Assembly: GCA_902572945.1 (NCBI GenBank)
Contig: CACGHU010000004.1
Span: 1-45,128, forward strand
Source: an uncultured Pelagibacteraceae bacterium
Lineage (GTDB): Bacteria; Pseudomonadota; Alphaproteobacteria; Pelagibacterales; Pelagibacteraceae
Direction of reading: 5' to 3'
Length of the DNA: 45,128 nucleotides
The notes below the pieces were generated by a model. It worked only from the letters and a program-made list of their open reading frames with translations. It had not been told where the DNA came from and did no database searches. Numbering within the stretch: the stretch's first letter is position 1; the number at the start of each line of letters is the position of its first letter. Shown here one piece after another: positions 1 through 9,403 of this stretch. The position numbers and the translations under genes are program-made.

Positions 1-1
1 A

Positions 2-250
2 ATACTAGATAAAGAATTTGAGGATAAAAAAAAAATAGTAAGAAACTATAAATCATACATTGATTCTTTAAAAAAATTAAACATCACAATTGATCAAAAT
101 CTACGAAAATCAATAATTGAAAAAGAGCTAATTAGAAATTCTAAAAAAAATTCAGACATTTTTAAGTTTGACTTTTTAACCAAATTTCAGCTGCACCTTT
201 TGTTATTTCTCTTATTCTTGATATGTATTCTGCTCTTTGAGCAACACTAA
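2..250 (+). CDS. Partial unknown ORF, 3' end only, convergent with glyQ
   Basis: Reading frame 2 is open from the left window edge to a TAA at 248-250, giving about 82 residues with no start codon needed inside the window. The first part is Lys/Asn/Glu-rich, like real proteins of this genome, and the strand is purine-rich, whereas the minus strand here is T-rich and has no long frame. The last 89 bases run antisense to the conserved end of glyQ and encode a hydrophobic Leu/Phe-rich tail, which may be only a read-through of the antisense frame. I do not recognise the family. It could be a real gene with a long convergent overlap, or a chance frame. Confidence 0.4.
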   Translation: MLDKEFEDKKKIVRNYKSYIDSLKKLNITIDQNLRKSIIEKELIRNSKKNSDIFKFDFLTKFQLHLLLFLLFLICILLFEQH

Positions 251-1043
251 TTACACCACGTGCATCTAAAATATTAAAAATATGACTTGCCTTTAGACAC
301 TGGTCATAGGCTGGTAATGAAACGTTATTTTCAGTAAGCGTCTTGGCTTCTTTTTCAATCATATCAAAAATTTTAAAAAGATTTTCTGTATTTGCTAATT
401 CAAAATTATAAGTGGAAAATTCCTTCTCTGCTTGATGAAATACATCTCTATATTTAACATCTTCGTTGTTCCATATTAAATCATAAACATTTTTTTTCTG
501 TTGAGTGAACATGCACAATCTTTCTAAACCATATGTAAGTTCCACGGACACAGGTTTACATTCAAAGCCTGCCATTTGTTGAAAGTATGTAAATTGAGTT
601 ATCTCCATCCCATCGCACCAAACTTCCCAGCCAAGTCCTGCTGCACCTAATGTCGGACTTTCCCAGTCATCTTCTACAAAACGAATATCGTGTTCTTTGT
701 GATTAATGCCTATAGTATTTAAACTATTTAAATAAAGTTTTTTTATATTTTTTGGTGAAGGTTTTATAATAACTTGAAATTGGTAGTAATGTTGAAGTCT
801 ATTAGGATTATCACCATATCTTCCATCAGTTGGTCTTCTTGAAGGTTGAACATATGCTGCTTTCCAAGATTTTGGTCCCAATGATCTAAGTGTTGTTGCT
901 GGATGAAATGTGCCTGCTCCAACTTCAATGTCATAGGGTTGTAAAATTATACAGCCTTGCTTGCTCCAATATTTTTGAAGATTCAAAATAGTATCTTGAA
1001 AAGTTTGAAATTTTGGTTGTTTCTTTTTTTTTTTAGAAACCAT
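162..1043 (-). CDS. glyQ: Glycyl-tRNA synthetase alpha subunit
   Basis: Alpha subunit of the bacterial (alpha-beta)2 glycyl-tRNA synthetase, a cytoplasmic class II enzyme that charges tRNA-Gly; the alpha subunit carries the ATP/glycine site. At 293 aa it has the usual length. Family blocks are visible: [16 protein letters not shown] near residues 35-50, the [14 protein letters not shown] stretch near 69-82, the [18 protein letters not shown] block near 125-142 and [12 protein letters not shown] near 167-178. The ATG at 1043 lies 11 bases inside the upstream peptidase gene, and no later Met precedes the conserved core, so this start is favoured. The beta subunit gene glyS, normally the next gene downstream, is not visible in the 161 bases to the left. 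Confidence 0.97.
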   Translation of the reverse strand: MVSKKKKKQPKFQTFQDTILNLQKYWSKQGCIILQPYDIEVGAGTFHPATTLRSLGPKSWKAAYVQPSRRPTDGRYGDNPNRLQHYYQFQVIIKPSPKNIKKLYLNSLNTIGINHKEHDIRFVEDDWESPTLGAAGLGWEVWCDGMEITQFTYFQQMAGFECKPVSVELTYGLERLCMFTQQKKNVYDLIWNNEDVKYRDVFHQAEKEFSTYNFELANTENLFKIFDMIEKEAKTLTENNVSLPAYDQCLKASHIFNILDARGVISVAQRAEYISRIREITKGAAEIWLKSQT

Positions 1044-1839
1044 ATCTTTGCCAGATAGATCTTTCTTCTAAAATATTTATTACTTGCTCTGTACTACTTT
1101 CTGAAGATAGTTTTCTAGCTAACCAACCTTTTGCTTTCTCAAATTTCTTTATAATAACATCATCACCAAATTTTTCTTTTAAAATCTGATCTGCATTTCC
1201 AATTCCATCTATAAGTCCTAATTCTTTGGCTTTTCTTCCCGACCAAAACTCGCCAGAAAAGAGTTCTATACCCATATCTTTTTTTAGTTTTGTTCCTCTA
1301 CTTTTTTCAACAACTTCAATAAAATCTTTATGAAGATCTAATTGTATATTTTTTAGCCTTTCGATATCTTCATCTTTCTCTTTCATAAAAGGATCAAGTG
1401 TACTTTTATTTTTGCCAGCAGTATAAACTCGTCTTTGAACACCTATTTTACTTATTAACTCAGTAAATCCAAAAGATGAGTATATAACTCCAATAGAGCC
1501 TATTATAGAGCTTTGGTTTGCGTAAATTTCATCTCCACAACAAGCAATTAAATATCCCCCTGATGCAGCAACATCCTCAGCGAATATAATAACTTTTTTT
1601 TTGTGCTTCTTTGCTTGTTGTTTTACGTAATCATGAATTAGATGAGACTGAACTGGCGAACCTCCTGGAGAATTAATTGATATTGCAACAGCTGGAGATT
1701 TTTTTAAAGAGAACGCTTTTTTAAAAATTTCCTCTTGACCTGCAAAATCTATTCCTTGCTTAAACTTTCCAACATTGCCTATTACACCATTTAGCTTTAT
1801 GTGAGGTATAACTTTTTTTTTTTTGAAAATTGAAAACAT
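1033..1839 (-). CDS. S49 family serine peptidase (SppA/SohB-like)
   Basis: A 268-aa short-form S49 peptidase. These enzymes use a Ser-Lys dyad and are known for cleaving residual signal peptides or membrane-associated peptides. The sequence shows SINSPGG at 54-60, then the nucleophile block [11 protein letters not shown] with Ser93 the likely nucleophile, followed by IIGSIGVI, and a Lys around 143-145 (AGKNKS) in the position of the general base. Unlike E. coli SppA or SohB there is no obvious N-terminal membrane segment or signal peptide, only a short basic leader (MFSIFKKKK), so it may be cytoplasmic or peripheral. It is the first gene of a unit with glyQ (11-base overlap), divergent from the polyprenyl synthase gene. 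A gene symbol is withheld because SppA and SohB cannot be told apart here. Confidence 0.9.
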   Translation of the reverse strand: MFSIFKKKKVIPHIKLNGVIGNVGKFKQGIDFAGQEEIFKKAFSLKKSPAVAISINSPGGSPVQSHLIHDYVKQQAKKHKKKVIIFAEDVAASGGYLIACCGDEIYANQSSIIGSIGVIYSSFGFTELISKIGVQRRVYTAGKNKSTLDPFMKEKDEDIERLKNIQLDLHKDFIEVVEKSRGTKLKKDMGIELFSGEFWSGRKAKELGLIDGIGNADQILKEKFGDDVIIKKFEKAKGWLARKLSSESSTEQVINILEERSIWQRYGF

Positions 1840-1892
1840 ACGTATGCTTATAAAATTTATGATTAAATATAAAGTCTCCTTATAGTTGAAGA

Positions 1893-1920
1893 TTGAGGTG
1901 CGTCAATTGTTAAGTATAAT
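1893..1920 (+). promoter_or_regulatory. Candidate sigma-70-type promoter for the polyprenyl synthase gene
   Basis: TTGAGG at 1893-1898 and a perfect TATAAT at 1915-1920 are separated by 16 bases inside the 109-base divergent gap, giving a likely transcript start near 1927 and a leader of about 20 bases before the ATG at 1949. The match is by eye only. In DNA this AT-rich TATAAT arises often by chance, but the -35-like hexamer and location support it. Confidence 0.45.
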
Positions 1921-1948
1921 AAAGTAATATATATAATACTTTGAATTT

Positions 1949-2962
1949 ATGGGAACAGTAGTCCAACTTAAAAATAAGATAAATAATTCTTATTTAGACC
2001 TTAAAAGCTCTGTTGAGGATAAATTAGTTTTAGTTGAGGAAAGAATTAAAACAAAGCTTATAAGTAAAGTAGATCTGGTGGAGAAAATGACCAAATATCA
2101 TTTAGACACTGGAGGTAAAAGACTAAGAGCTTTATTAACATTAGGATCGTCTAAACTATGCGGCTACGAAAAAGGCACCAGAGATGTAAACCTTGCTGCC
2201 TGTGTTGAACTTATACATGCAGCTACGCTTATGCATGATGATGTAATTGATAATGGCGATTTAAGAAGAGGAAAAAAAACAATTAATAAAATTTGGGGTA
2301 ATCAATCATCTATATTAGTTGGTGATTATTTGTTGAGTAGATGTTTTGAGATGATGGTTGAAGATGGTGATCAAGAAGTTTTAAAACTTTTATCATCGAC
2401 ATCAGCTGAGATTTCACAAGGAGAAGTTTTACAGCTTCAGCATAATAGAGAAATTGATATGCTAGAAGAAACTTATTTAAAAATAATATCTTCGAAGACT
2501 GCATCTCTGTTTGCTGCAGCAACAAAAGTAGGCGCAATTTTATCAAATCAGGAAAATAAAGTAAAAGATGCTTTGGAATTTTATGGAAAAAATTTGGGGC
2601 TAACGTTTCAAATTGCAGATGATACTTTAGATTACAACTCAGAACTGAAATTATTTGGGAAAGAAATTGGAAACGACTTTTTCGAAGGTAAAGTTACATT
2701 GCCCATTATTTTGTTAAATCAAAAAGCAAATACAGATGAAAAAAAAGATATTAAAAATTGTTTTTTAAATCATGAAAGATCTGAAAGCGATTTCAAAAGT
2801 ATTTTAGGACTGATAAAAAAATATGATATTATAAATGATTGTTATTTAAAAGCAGAATACTTTATAGGTTTATCGTCTAATTCGCTCAGTATATTTCCAG
2901 ATACAAGAGAAAAAGAAATTCTTAAAAAATTAACTTCATTTAGTTTAGAAAGAAATTTTTAG
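1949..2962 (+). CDS. Long-chain polyprenyl diphosphate synthase (octa/decaprenyl type)
   Basis: Trans-prenyltransferase of the IspB/DdsA type that extends farnesyl diphosphate with isopentenyl diphosphate to make the ubiquinone side chain. The 337-aa protein has GGKRLR at 55-60, the first Asp-rich motif HDDVID at 96-101 followed by RRG, and the second Asp-rich motif QIADDTLDY at 221-229. The residues four and five places before the first motif are small (Ala, Thr), which in this family goes with a long product. A second, short-chain enzyme (ispA) lies at 6.6-7.5 kb, so this one is best read as the quinone-tail synthase. It is a single-gene unit with its own likely promoter, and its end overlaps convergent pdxH by four bases. 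Exact chain length cannot be told. Confidence 0.92.
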   Translation: MGTVVQLKNKINNSYLDLKSSVEDKLVLVEERIKTKLISKVDLVEKMTKYHLDTGGKRLRALLTLGSSKLCGYEKGTRDVNLAACVELIHAATLMHDDVIDNGDLRRGKKTINKIWGNQSSILVGDYLLSRCFEMMVEDGDQEVLKLLSSTSAEISQGEVLQLQHNREIDMLEETYLKIISSKTASLFAAATKVGAILSNQENKVKDALEFYGKNLGLTFQIADDTLDYNSELKLFGKEIGNDFFEGKVTLPIILLNQKANTDEKKDIKNCFLNHERSESDFKSILGLIKKYDIINDCYLKAEYFIGLSSNSLSIFPDTREKEILKKLTSFSLERNF

Positions 2963-3585
2963 GGACTTAATAAAACTTTTTTCCAACTTTTACTATCTGA
3001 TTTTAAATACTTTAGTCTTTGATGAATTCTATTATCTCCATCTAACCAAAACTCAATTTCTTTTGGGGAAAGAGACCACCCAGACCAATAGTCAGGTCTT
3101 GGAACGCTTTTTTCGTTAGGAAACTTTTTCTTAAAATTTTCAATTGACTCATATAATTCTTCTCTATTTTTTAAAACTGTGCTTTGATTAGAGGCCCAAG
3201 CACCAATACGACTTCCATATGCTCTACTATTATAGTAATCATCAGCCTCTTTGTTTGAAACGTTAGTTATAGTTCCCACTATTCTTATTTGTCTTAATAA
3301 ACTTTTCCAATGGAAACACATTGATGCATTAGGGTTATTTTTTAAATCATCACTTTTCTTACTATTAAGATTTGTGTAAAAAACAAATCCTTTATCACTA
3401 AAACCTTTAAGAAGTACCATTCTGACACTCGCAACTCCGCTTTTATCTGCTGTGCCTAGCGCTAAGGCATTTGGATCATTTATTTCCGACTTTTTCGCTT
3501 CATTAAACCATTCCTTAAATAATTGGAATGGATCATCTAATTCGCCAAAACATTTATCAAGACCTAAAGAGTTTTTTTGATTCAT
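2959..3585 (-). CDS. pdxH: Pyridoxamine/pyridoxine 5'-phosphate oxidase
   Basis: FMN-dependent oxidase that makes pyridoxal 5'-phosphate from the pyridoxamine or pyridoxine phosphate, in cofactor synthesis or salvage. The 208 aa match the family length. Visible blocks are [12 protein letters not shown] near 51-62, the FMN-binding [12 protein letters not shown] near 70-81, [12 protein letters not shown] near 91-102, [11 protein letters not shown] near 125-135 and the C-terminal DNRIHQRL, which holds the Arg and His equivalent to the E. coli substrate-binding RLH residues. The gene overlaps the end of the polyprenyl synthase gene by four bases and is divergent from aroC with only 33 bases between starts, so the two promoters must share this space or overlap coding sequence. 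Confidence 0.96.
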   Translation of the reverse strand: MNQKNSLGLDKCFGELDDPFQLFKEWFNEAKKSEINDPNALALGTADKSGVASVRMVLLKGFSDKGFVFYTNLNSKKSDDLKNNPNASMCFHWKSLLRQIRIVGTITNVSNKEADDYYNSRAYGSRIGAWASNQSTVLKNREELYESIENFKKKFPNEKSVPRPDYWSGWSLSPKEIEFWLDGDNRIHQRLKYLKSDSKSWKKVLLSP

Positions 3586-3618
3586 AATTTAAACAAAATA
3601 ATCTATATATTATATTTT

Positions 3619-4704
3619 ATGTCATTTAACACATTTGGAAAGATATTTCGATTCACCACATGGGGAGAGTCTCATGGTCCAGCCATAGGCTGTGTCGTGG
3701 ATGGTTGTCCTCCTAATGTAAGTATAAATGAGGCTGATATCCAAAAAGAATTAAATAAAAGAAAACCTGGACAGTCTAAGTTCACTACCCAAAGAAAAGA
3801 AGATGATAAAGTAAATATTTTGTCAGGAGTTTTTGAGGGTAAAACAACAGGTACTCCAATATCGATGATTATTTATAATAAAGATATGAGATCTAGGGAT
3901 TATGAAACAATAAAAAATAAATTTCGTCCTGGTCATGCTGATTTCACATATTTCAAAAAATATGGAATAAGAGATTATAGAGGTGGCGGTAGACAGTCAG
4001 CTAGAGAAACAGCTTCTAGAGTGGCAGCTGGAGCAATAGCGAAAAAAGTTTTAGAAAAAAAAATTGGAAAAAAATATAATGTTAAAGGTGCTGTCACTCA
4101 ATTAGGAATTCTTGGTTGTGACATAAAAAAATGGGACGATAGATTTATATCAAAAAATCCTTTTTTCTGCCCAGATAAGTCAATTTTAAAACTTTGGGAA
4201 AAATACTTATTAAGTATAAGAAAAGCTGGGTCTTCTTGTGGAGCAATAATTGAAGTTAGAGCAAGAGGTGTTCCAGTTGGTTTGGGAGCTCCTATTTACT
4301 CAAAATTAGATATGGATCTTGCGTCAGCAATGATGAGTATAAATGCAGTTAAAGGCGTGAATATTGGATCTGGAATGAATTCAGCGCAATTAACAGGAGA
4401 ACAAAATTCAGATGAGATATCTCAGAAAGGAAATAAAACTAAGTTTGACTCTAACAATGCTGGTGGAATACTTGGGGGAATTTCCTCTGGTCAAGAAATT
4501 TCCGTATCTTTTGCTGTTAAACCAACCTCATCAATTTTGACAAGTAGAAAAACAATAGATCGATTTGGTAAAAATACCTCTATCTCTGTAAAAGGTAGAC
4601 ACGATCCTTGCGTAGGTATAAGAGCAGTTCCAATTGGAGAAGCCATGATGCATTGTGTATTACTGGATCATTACTTGATGCATAATGCTCAATGCAATAG
4701 TTAA
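3619..4704 (+). CDS. aroC: Chorismate synthase
   Basis: Last step of the shikimate pathway: removes phosphate from 5-enolpyruvylshikimate-3-phosphate to give chorismate, using reduced FMN. From the chosen start the protein is 361 aa, the normal family length, and begins [20 protein letters not shown]. The ORF track starts 42 bases earlier (3577), but that would add an unconserved hydrophobic stretch and overlap the start of divergent pdxH, so the ATG at 3619 is preferred. Family blocks include [38 protein letters not shown] and the C-terminal [18 protein letters not shown]. The end overlaps convergent dxs by four bases. Confidence 0.97.
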   Translation: MSFNTFGKIFRFTTWGESHGPAIGCVVDGCPPNVSINEADIQKELNKRKPGQSKFTTQRKEDDKVNILSGVFEGKTTGTPISMIIYNKDMRSRDYETIKNKFRPGHADFTYFKKYGIRDYRGGGRQSARETASRVAAGAIAKKVLEKKIGKKYNVKGAVTQLGILGCDIKKWDDRFISKNPFFCPDKSILKLWEKYLLSIRKAGSSCGAIIEVRARGVPVGLGAPIYSKLDMDLASAMMSINAVKGVNIGSGMNSAQLTGEQNSDEISQKGNKTKFDSNNAGGILGGISSGQEISVSFAVKPTSSILTSRKTIDRFGKNTSISVKGRHDPCVGIRAVPIGEAMMHCVLLDHYLMHNAQCNS

Positions 4705-6614
4705 TTACTTTTTTTTACAACAACTTTAGAATTTATAGTATCTAATATTTTATTTTCTATATTAGTAGCATCTAAACCTGCATATTTATACATCAAATCA
4801 GGTTTATCATGATCTATAAATCTGTCGGGCAAAAACATTGCTCTAAACTTTAAATTACTATCAAGCAATTTTTTTTCATTCAAAAATTGTCCAACATGTG
4901 AGCCGAAACCTCCAATAGATCCTTCTTCAATAGTTATCAATGCTTCATGATCAGTAGCTATTTGCCAAATTAAATTTTCATCTAAAGGTTTTACAAATCT
5001 AGCATCGACTAATGTTAAATTTAAACCTTTTTTTATTAAATTTTCTCTAGCAATTAAACATTCATTTAATCTTGCACCAAAATTAATTAAAGCTACATTT
5101 TTACCTTCTTTAATAATTCTTCCTTTTCCTATTTCGATTTTCTCAGTTAATTTTGGAAGTTCGATACCAATTCCATTTCCTCTTGGGTATCTAAATGCTG
5201 ACGGTCTGTCATTAATATCTACTGAAGTATTAATCATTTTAACCAATTCGGACTCATCACTTGCAGCCATCACAACAAAATTAGGAAGTGTAGATAAATA
5301 TGTAATATCAAATGATCCAGCGTGTGTTGGGCCATCTGCACCAACAAGTCCAGCTCTATCAATTGCAAATCTAACTGGTAAACTCTGAATTGCTACATCA
5401 TGAACAACTTGATCGTAGGCTCTTTGAAGAAATGTAGAATAAATTGCAGCATAGGGCTTAAATCCTTCTGTTGCTAATCCAGCAGCAAATGTAACTGCGT
5501 GCTGCTCTGCAATACCTACATCAAACATTCTTGTTGGAAACTTTTTACCAAAAATATCCATCCCAGTCCCTGATGGCATTGCAGCAGTAATTCCAATTAT
5601 TTTACTATCTTTTTCTGCGTGATTTACCAATGTATTTGCAAAAACTTTTGTATAAGAAGGTATATTAGACTTGGATTTCTCTTGAACTCCTGTGTTAACA
5701 TTAAACTTTGTAACTCCGTGGTATTTATCCTCTGATTTTTCAGCAAAACTATAACCCTTTCCTTTTTCAGTTTTTATATGGATCATAATAGGGCCCTCAT
5801 AATTTACTTCTTTTGCATTTTTTAAAACTGAAACTAAAGCATCTACATCATGACCATCTATAGGCCCTACGTAATAAAAACCCATTGAACTAAATAATGT
5901 TCCTCCAGTTACAGCTGAACGTAAAAAATCTTCTGCCTTTCCAGCTTTTTTACTAAATCTTTTTGAGAAAGCTGAAATTATAAGTTTTACAGTTTCTCTC
6001 AAGCTGAAATAAATTTTACCAGTAAAAATTTTAGCTAAATATGCTCTCATTGCTCCAACAGGTTTTGCAATTGACATATCGTTATCGTTTAAAATTACAA
6101 TTAGCTTAGTCTTACTTGATCCAGCATTATTCATTGCTTCATATGCCATTCCTGCGCTAATTGCTCCATCACCTATTACAGCAACCACATTGTCAGATTT
6201 ATTTGATAATTTATTTGCGATCGCTATACCTAAAGCTGAAGATATTGATGTAGAACTATGAGCTGCACCAAATGGATCATACTCACTTTCCGTCCTTTTA
6301 GTAAAACCAGATAAACCATTTCCTTTTCTCAAAGTTCTAATTTTATCTTTACGACCAGTTAAAATTTTATGTGGGTAAGATTGATGCCCTACATCCCAAA
6401 TTAATTTATCATTAGGAGTATTGAAAATGTAATGAAGAACAACTGTTAATTCTACTACACCCAAACCTGCCCCAAGATGTCCACCAGTTACAGAAACAGC
6501 ATCTATCATTTCCTCTCTAACTTCTTTAGCAAGTGTTTTTAAATCATGTGCAGATAATTTTTTAATATCGCCAGGAAAATTAATATTATTTAAAAATTTA
6601 TAATTTTTTTTCAT
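4701..6614 (-). CDS. dxs: 1-deoxy-D-xylulose-5-phosphate synthase
   Basis: Thiamine-diphosphate enzyme that condenses pyruvate and glyceraldehyde 3-phosphate, the first and usually flux-setting step of the methylerythritol phosphate route to isopentenyl diphosphate. At 637 aa it is full length. The ThDP-binding motif runs from [18 protein letters not shown] at about 148-165 to NDNDMS near 176-181; [12 protein letters not shown] near 79-90 and the mid-protein [15 protein letters not shown] and [15 protein letters not shown] blocks are also intact. It overlaps ispA upstream by four bases (ATGA), so the two are translationally coupled and place the first and a late step of short-chain isoprenoid synthesis in one unit. 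Confidence 0.98.
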   Translation of the reverse strand: MKKNYKFLNNINFPGDIKKLSAHDLKTLAKEVREEMIDAVSVTGGHLGAGLGVVELTVVLHYIFNTPNDKLIWDVGHQSYPHKILTGRKDKIRTLRKGNGLSGFTKRTESEYDPFGAAHSSTSISSALGIAIANKLSNKSDNVVAVIGDGAISAGMAYEAMNNAGSSKTKLIVILNDNDMSIAKPVGAMRAYLAKIFTGKIYFSLRETVKLIISAFSKRFSKKAGKAEDFLRSAVTGGTLFSSMGFYYVGPIDGHDVDALVSVLKNAKEVNYEGPIMIHIKTEKGKGYSFAEKSEDKYHGVTKFNVNTGVQEKSKSNIPSYTKVFANTLVNHAEKDSKIIGITAAMPSGTGMDIFGKKFPTRMFDVGIAEQHAVTFAAGLATEGFKPYAAIYSTFLQRAYDQVVHDVAIQSLPVRFAIDRAGLVGADGPTHAGSFDITYLSTLPNFVVMAASDESELVKMINTSVDINDRPSAFRYPRGNGIGIELPKLTEKIEIGKGRIIKEGKNVALINFGARLNECLIARENLIKKGLNLTLVDARFVKPLDENLIWQIATDHEALITIEEGSIGGFGSHVGQFLNEKKLLDSNLKFRAMFLPDRFIDHDKPDLMYKYAGLDATNIENKILDTINSKVVVKKSN

Positions 6615-7480
6615 TTACTTCTTATTAAAATATAATTTATGGTATCTGATAAATCTTTTTTTTTATTTTTATATTGTTTTATTTTATTTAATATTTCTAA
6701 TTTTACTTTATCTCTATATTTAACAGTATTTTTATATCCTAGTAAACTAATTAAGGTAGCCTTTCCTTTTTTTGAATCTTTTCTTGTTTTTTTTCCAGCT
6801 TTTTTTGAAGATCCAGCATAGTCTATAAGGTCATCAGCTATTTGAAATAGTAAGCCTATTTTAGAACCAATAGAATTGAATAAATTTAAATTTTTATTTT
6901 TTTTTGAAACTATGACTGGTGCCATACAACAAAAACTAAATAGTTTTCCTGTTTTATTAATTTGCATATCAACAATTTTTTTAAAAGATTTCTTCTTTCT
7001 TTCAAATTTTAGGTCGGAGTACTGACCGCCAGCTATCCCTGTATGTCCTGCGCTCTTAGATAAAAGATTAATTAGTCTTATCTTTGTTTTATAATCTATT
7101 TTTAAAGTTGGCTGGCTAAGAATTTCAAACGCTATAGTTAATAATGAGTTTCCTGCTAGAATAGCAGTTGACTCTCCATACTTAGCATGAGTTGATAATT
7201 TTCCTCTTCTTAATCTATCATTATCCATACAAGGAAGATCATCATGAATTAATGAGTAAGCATGGATACATTCAACCGCCGCACCAATTTGAATTAATTT
7301 TTTATATTCAATATTAAAAATTTTACCGACATCAACAATTAATTTTGATCTAATCTTTTTTCCTCCTGGTAATAGACCATATTTAATTGGATTCAATAAA
7401 TCTGTTTTTTTTTGATTTAGTATAAATTTTTTAAGGAATAGATTTGTATCTTTTGCGACTTTATTTAGTTTTTTTTTCAT
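6611..7480 (-). CDS. ispA: Short-chain (farnesyl/geranylgeranyl) diphosphate synthase
   Basis: Trans-prenyltransferase that builds farnesyl (C15) or possibly geranylgeranyl diphosphate from C5 units. The 289-aa protein has GGKKIRSKL at 39-47, an expanded first Asp-rich motif [10 protein letters not shown] at 79-88 with RRG following, and DDLID at 216-220. The two-residue insertion in the first motif (DDxxxxD) is the bacterial type II FPP synthase signature and separates it from the long-chain enzyme at 1.9 kb. The order xseB-ispA-dxs is a classic bacterial arrangement. It starts 20 bases inside xseB and ends four bases inside dxs. The C-terminal part is shorter and more Lys-rich than in E. 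coli. Confidence 0.95.
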   Translation of the reverse strand: MKKKLNKVAKDTNLFLKKFILNQKKTDLLNPIKYGLLPGGKKIRSKLIVDVGKIFNIEYKKLIQIGAAVECIHAYSLIHDDLPCMDNDRLRRGKLSTHAKYGESTAILAGNSLLTIAFEILSQPTLKIDYKTKIRLINLLSKSAGHTGIAGGQYSDLKFERKKKSFKKIVDMQINKTGKLFSFCCMAPVIVSKKNKNLNLFNSIGSKIGLLFQIADDLIDYAGSSKKAGKKTRKDSKKGKATLISLLGYKNTVKYRDKVKLEILNKIKQYKNKKKDLSDTINYILIRSK

Positions 7481-7712
7481 TTTCTTTCAACACATTTTGA
7501 ATTTTTTCCTTAGTCGATTTAGATAACTCTTTGGAGGCTTTCTGAAATTGCTTTTCAATTAATAAGTTTAATTTAATTAATTTTTGATACTCTTCTACTG
7601 ATCCATCAAGAGTATTTTTATCTTCTAGATTTTTGATAATATTATTTGCTAAATCCGTTAACTCATTGAGAGATTTATTTTTAATATCATCTGGCAAATT
7701 TTTATCTTTCAT
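7461..7712 (-). CDS. xseB: Exodeoxyribonuclease VII small subunit
   Basis: Small subunit of exonuclease VII, which degrades single-stranded DNA with the large XseA subunit (not in this window). From the ATG at 7712 the protein is 83 aa, near the usual 70-85. The helical pattern SLNELTDLANNIIKNLED then SVEEYQKLIKLNLLIEKQFQKA follows the family scheme of a short two-helix protein. The track starts 39 bases further up at 7751, but this would overlap the start of the divergent Sua5/TsaC gene at 7733 and adds residues not typical of the family. Its place before ispA-dxs is the conserved bacterial context and supports the call. Confidence 0.88.
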   Translation of the reverse strand: MKDKNLPDDIKNKSLNELTDLANNIIKNLEDKNTLDGSVEEYQKLIKLNLLIEKQFQKASKELSKSTKEKIQNVLKENEKKTK

Positions 7713-7732
7713 ATAAAAGTTGTTATTATTAC

Positions 7733-8662
7733 ATGAAAAAAGATCTTTCAAATATTAAAAAAGCTAAATATTTATTAGATAAAAATCATTGCGTAGCAAT
7801 ACCCACTGAAACTGTATATGGACTTGCTGCTAATGCATATTCCAATCAAGCTACGTCCAAAATTTATAAATTAAAAAAAAGACCAAAATCTAATCCTTTA
7901 ATAGTTCATTATTCTAACTTAAAGGATTTGGAAAAAGATTGTGTAATTAATGATAATTTTCAAAAATTATACAAAAAATTTTGTCCAGGACCTATAACCT
8001 TTGTCTTAAAATTAAAAAGAGAAAGTAAAATATCAAGAAATGTTACGAATGGAAAAAAAACTCTGGCAGTAAGATTTCCAAAAAATGCAGTTACTATAAA
8101 TTTGCTTTCACATTTAAAATATCCTTTGGCTGCACCTAGTGCAAATATTTATACACAACTAAGCCCAGTTTCAAAAAAAGATGTTGAGGAGGAATTTGGA
8201 AATAAAATAAAGTTAATTTTAAATGGTGGTAATTCAAGAATTGGTTTGGAGTCTACTATTGTAAATTTGGTCAATAAACCTCAGGTCTTAAGATTGGGTG
8301 GTATAGATATAAAAAAAATAAGTAAAGTTTTAAAAAAAAAATTAAATTATACAAAAAATAGGTCAATAAAAGTTCCAGGACAATCAAAATTTCATTATTC
8401 ACCTGGTATACCTATAAGATTAAATGTTAAAACATGTTTCCATGATGAGGCATTTGTATTAATCCAAAAACGGAAAAAATTTGATAGAAATCATTTTTAT
8501 TTGTCGAAAAACAAAAATTTAAAAGAAGTTGGTAAAAATTTGTATAAAACATTAAGAAAAATTAAAAAACTTAAATTTAAAAAAATCGCAGTTGAGGAAA
8601 TTCCTAATATCGGATTAGGTCAAGCTATAAACGATAGATTAAAAAGAGCATCAAAAAGTTAA
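7733..8662 (+). CDS. L-threonylcarbamoyladenylate synthase (Sua5-type)
   Basis: Makes threonylcarbamoyl-AMP from Thr, bicarbonate and ATP, the first step of the t6A37 modification on ANN-decoding tRNAs. The 309-aa protein has the YrdC-like fold at about 1-200, with VAIPTETVYGLAANA near 21-35, a KLKKRPKSNPLIVH block near 46-59, PLAAPSAN, and GLESTIVNL. The extra 100 residues beginning at VPGQSKFHYSPG are the linker and C-terminal domain found in Sua5 but missing from short TsaC, so this is the long form. Only 20 bases separate its start from divergent xseB. The ABC transporter genes follow three bases later on the same strand. Confidence 0.93.
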   Translation: MKKDLSNIKKAKYLLDKNHCVAIPTETVYGLAANAYSNQATSKIYKLKKRPKSNPLIVHYSNLKDLEKDCVINDNFQKLYKKFCPGPITFVLKLKRESKISRNVTNGKKTLAVRFPKNAVTINLLSHLKYPLAAPSANIYTQLSPVSKKDVEEEFGNKIKLILNGGNSRIGLESTIVNLVNKPQVLRLGGIDIKKISKVLKKKLNYTKNRSIKVPGQSKFHYSPGIPIRLNVKTCFHDEAFVLIQKRKKFDRNHFYLSKNKNLKEVGKNLYKTLRKIKKLKFKKIAVEEIPNIGLGQAINDRLKRASKS

Positions 8663-8665
8663 GTC

Positions 8666-9403
8666 ATGCAGAAATCAGTAATTGTAGAAAGTTTATCAAA
8701 AAATTATTTTAAAAAAGAGGCTGTTAAACAAATTAGTTTTTCAATACATGAAAATGAAATTTTAGGTTTGCTTGGACCAAATGGTTGTGGAAAAACGACA
8801 ACAATTGCGATGATGTTGGGTTTGCTAAAACCTACAAATGGAAAAGTGATAATTCACGGTCTTGATATTGAAAAAAATAGAATATCTTTACTCCATAAAA
8901 TGAACTTTATCTCACCATATATTGAACTTCCAAAAAAACTAACAGTCAAAGAAAATTTGATCGTTTATGGAAAATTATATGGAGTAAAATTTATTTCTGA
9001 CAGAATAAAGTATTTATCTGAAAAACTTAGGTTAGAAGAATTTATAAATAAAAAAACTGGAGAGCTTTCATCAGGGCAAAAAAATAGAGTAAGCTTGGCT
9101 AAAGCATTAATTAATGAACCATCAATATTATTTTTAGATGAACCAACTGCTTCCTTAGACCCTGAAACTGGAGACTTTGTAAGATCTTTTATAGAAAAAA
9201 TTTCAAAAGAAAAAAAAATGTCGATTTTGCTAGCATCACATAATATGGACGAAGTTAAAAGACTTTGTAAAAATGTTTTAATGATGAACAATGGAATTAT
9301 AATAGATAAAGGTACACCTGATCATCTTATTGAAAAGCATGGCAAAAAAAATCTTGAAGAAGTATTTTTAAAACTTAATAGGAATAATAATGAGCTTGAA
9401 TAG
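8666..9403 (+). CDS. ABC-2-type transporter ATP-binding protein
   Basis: ATPase of a two-gene ABC exporter. In 245 aa it shows Walker A GPNGCGKTT at 37-45, a Q-loop region replaced in part by NFISPYIELP near 80-89, the ABC signature LSSGQKNRV at 134-142, Walker B ILFLDEP near 154-160 with the D-loop SLDP, and the switch His in LLASHNMDEV. The signature has Gln-Lys in place of the common Gln-Gln or Gln-Lys variants, so nothing is broken. The fold and the ABC-2 permease partner resemble NodI/CcmA/DrrA-class exporters. It starts three bases after the Sua5 gene and overlaps the permease by 14 bases. Substrate is unknown. Confidence 0.93.
   Translation: MQKSVIVESLSKNYFKKEAVKQISFSIHENEILGLLGPNGCGKTTTIAMMLGLLKPTNGKVIIHGLDIEKNRISLLHKMNFISPYIELPKKLTVKENLIVYGKLYGVKFISDRIKYLSEKLRLEEFINKKTGELSSGQKNRVSLAKALINEPSILFLDEPTASLDPETGDFVRSFIEKISKEKKMSILLASHNMDEVKRLCKNVLMMNNGIIIDKGTPDHLIEKHGKKNLEEVFLKLNRNNNELE

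Noticed and set aside
3577-3618. Upstream ATG for aroC
   Set aside because: Would overlap the divergent pdxH start and add a non-conserved hydrophobic leader before the standard M-S-F-N-T-F-G-K start.
7713-7751. Upstream ATG for xseB
   Set aside because: Overlaps the divergent Sua5 gene start; internal ATG gives the normal family length.
8965-9291. 108-aa minus-strand ORF opposite the ABC ATPase
   Set aside because: Antisense to signature and Walker B region of a clear ATPase.
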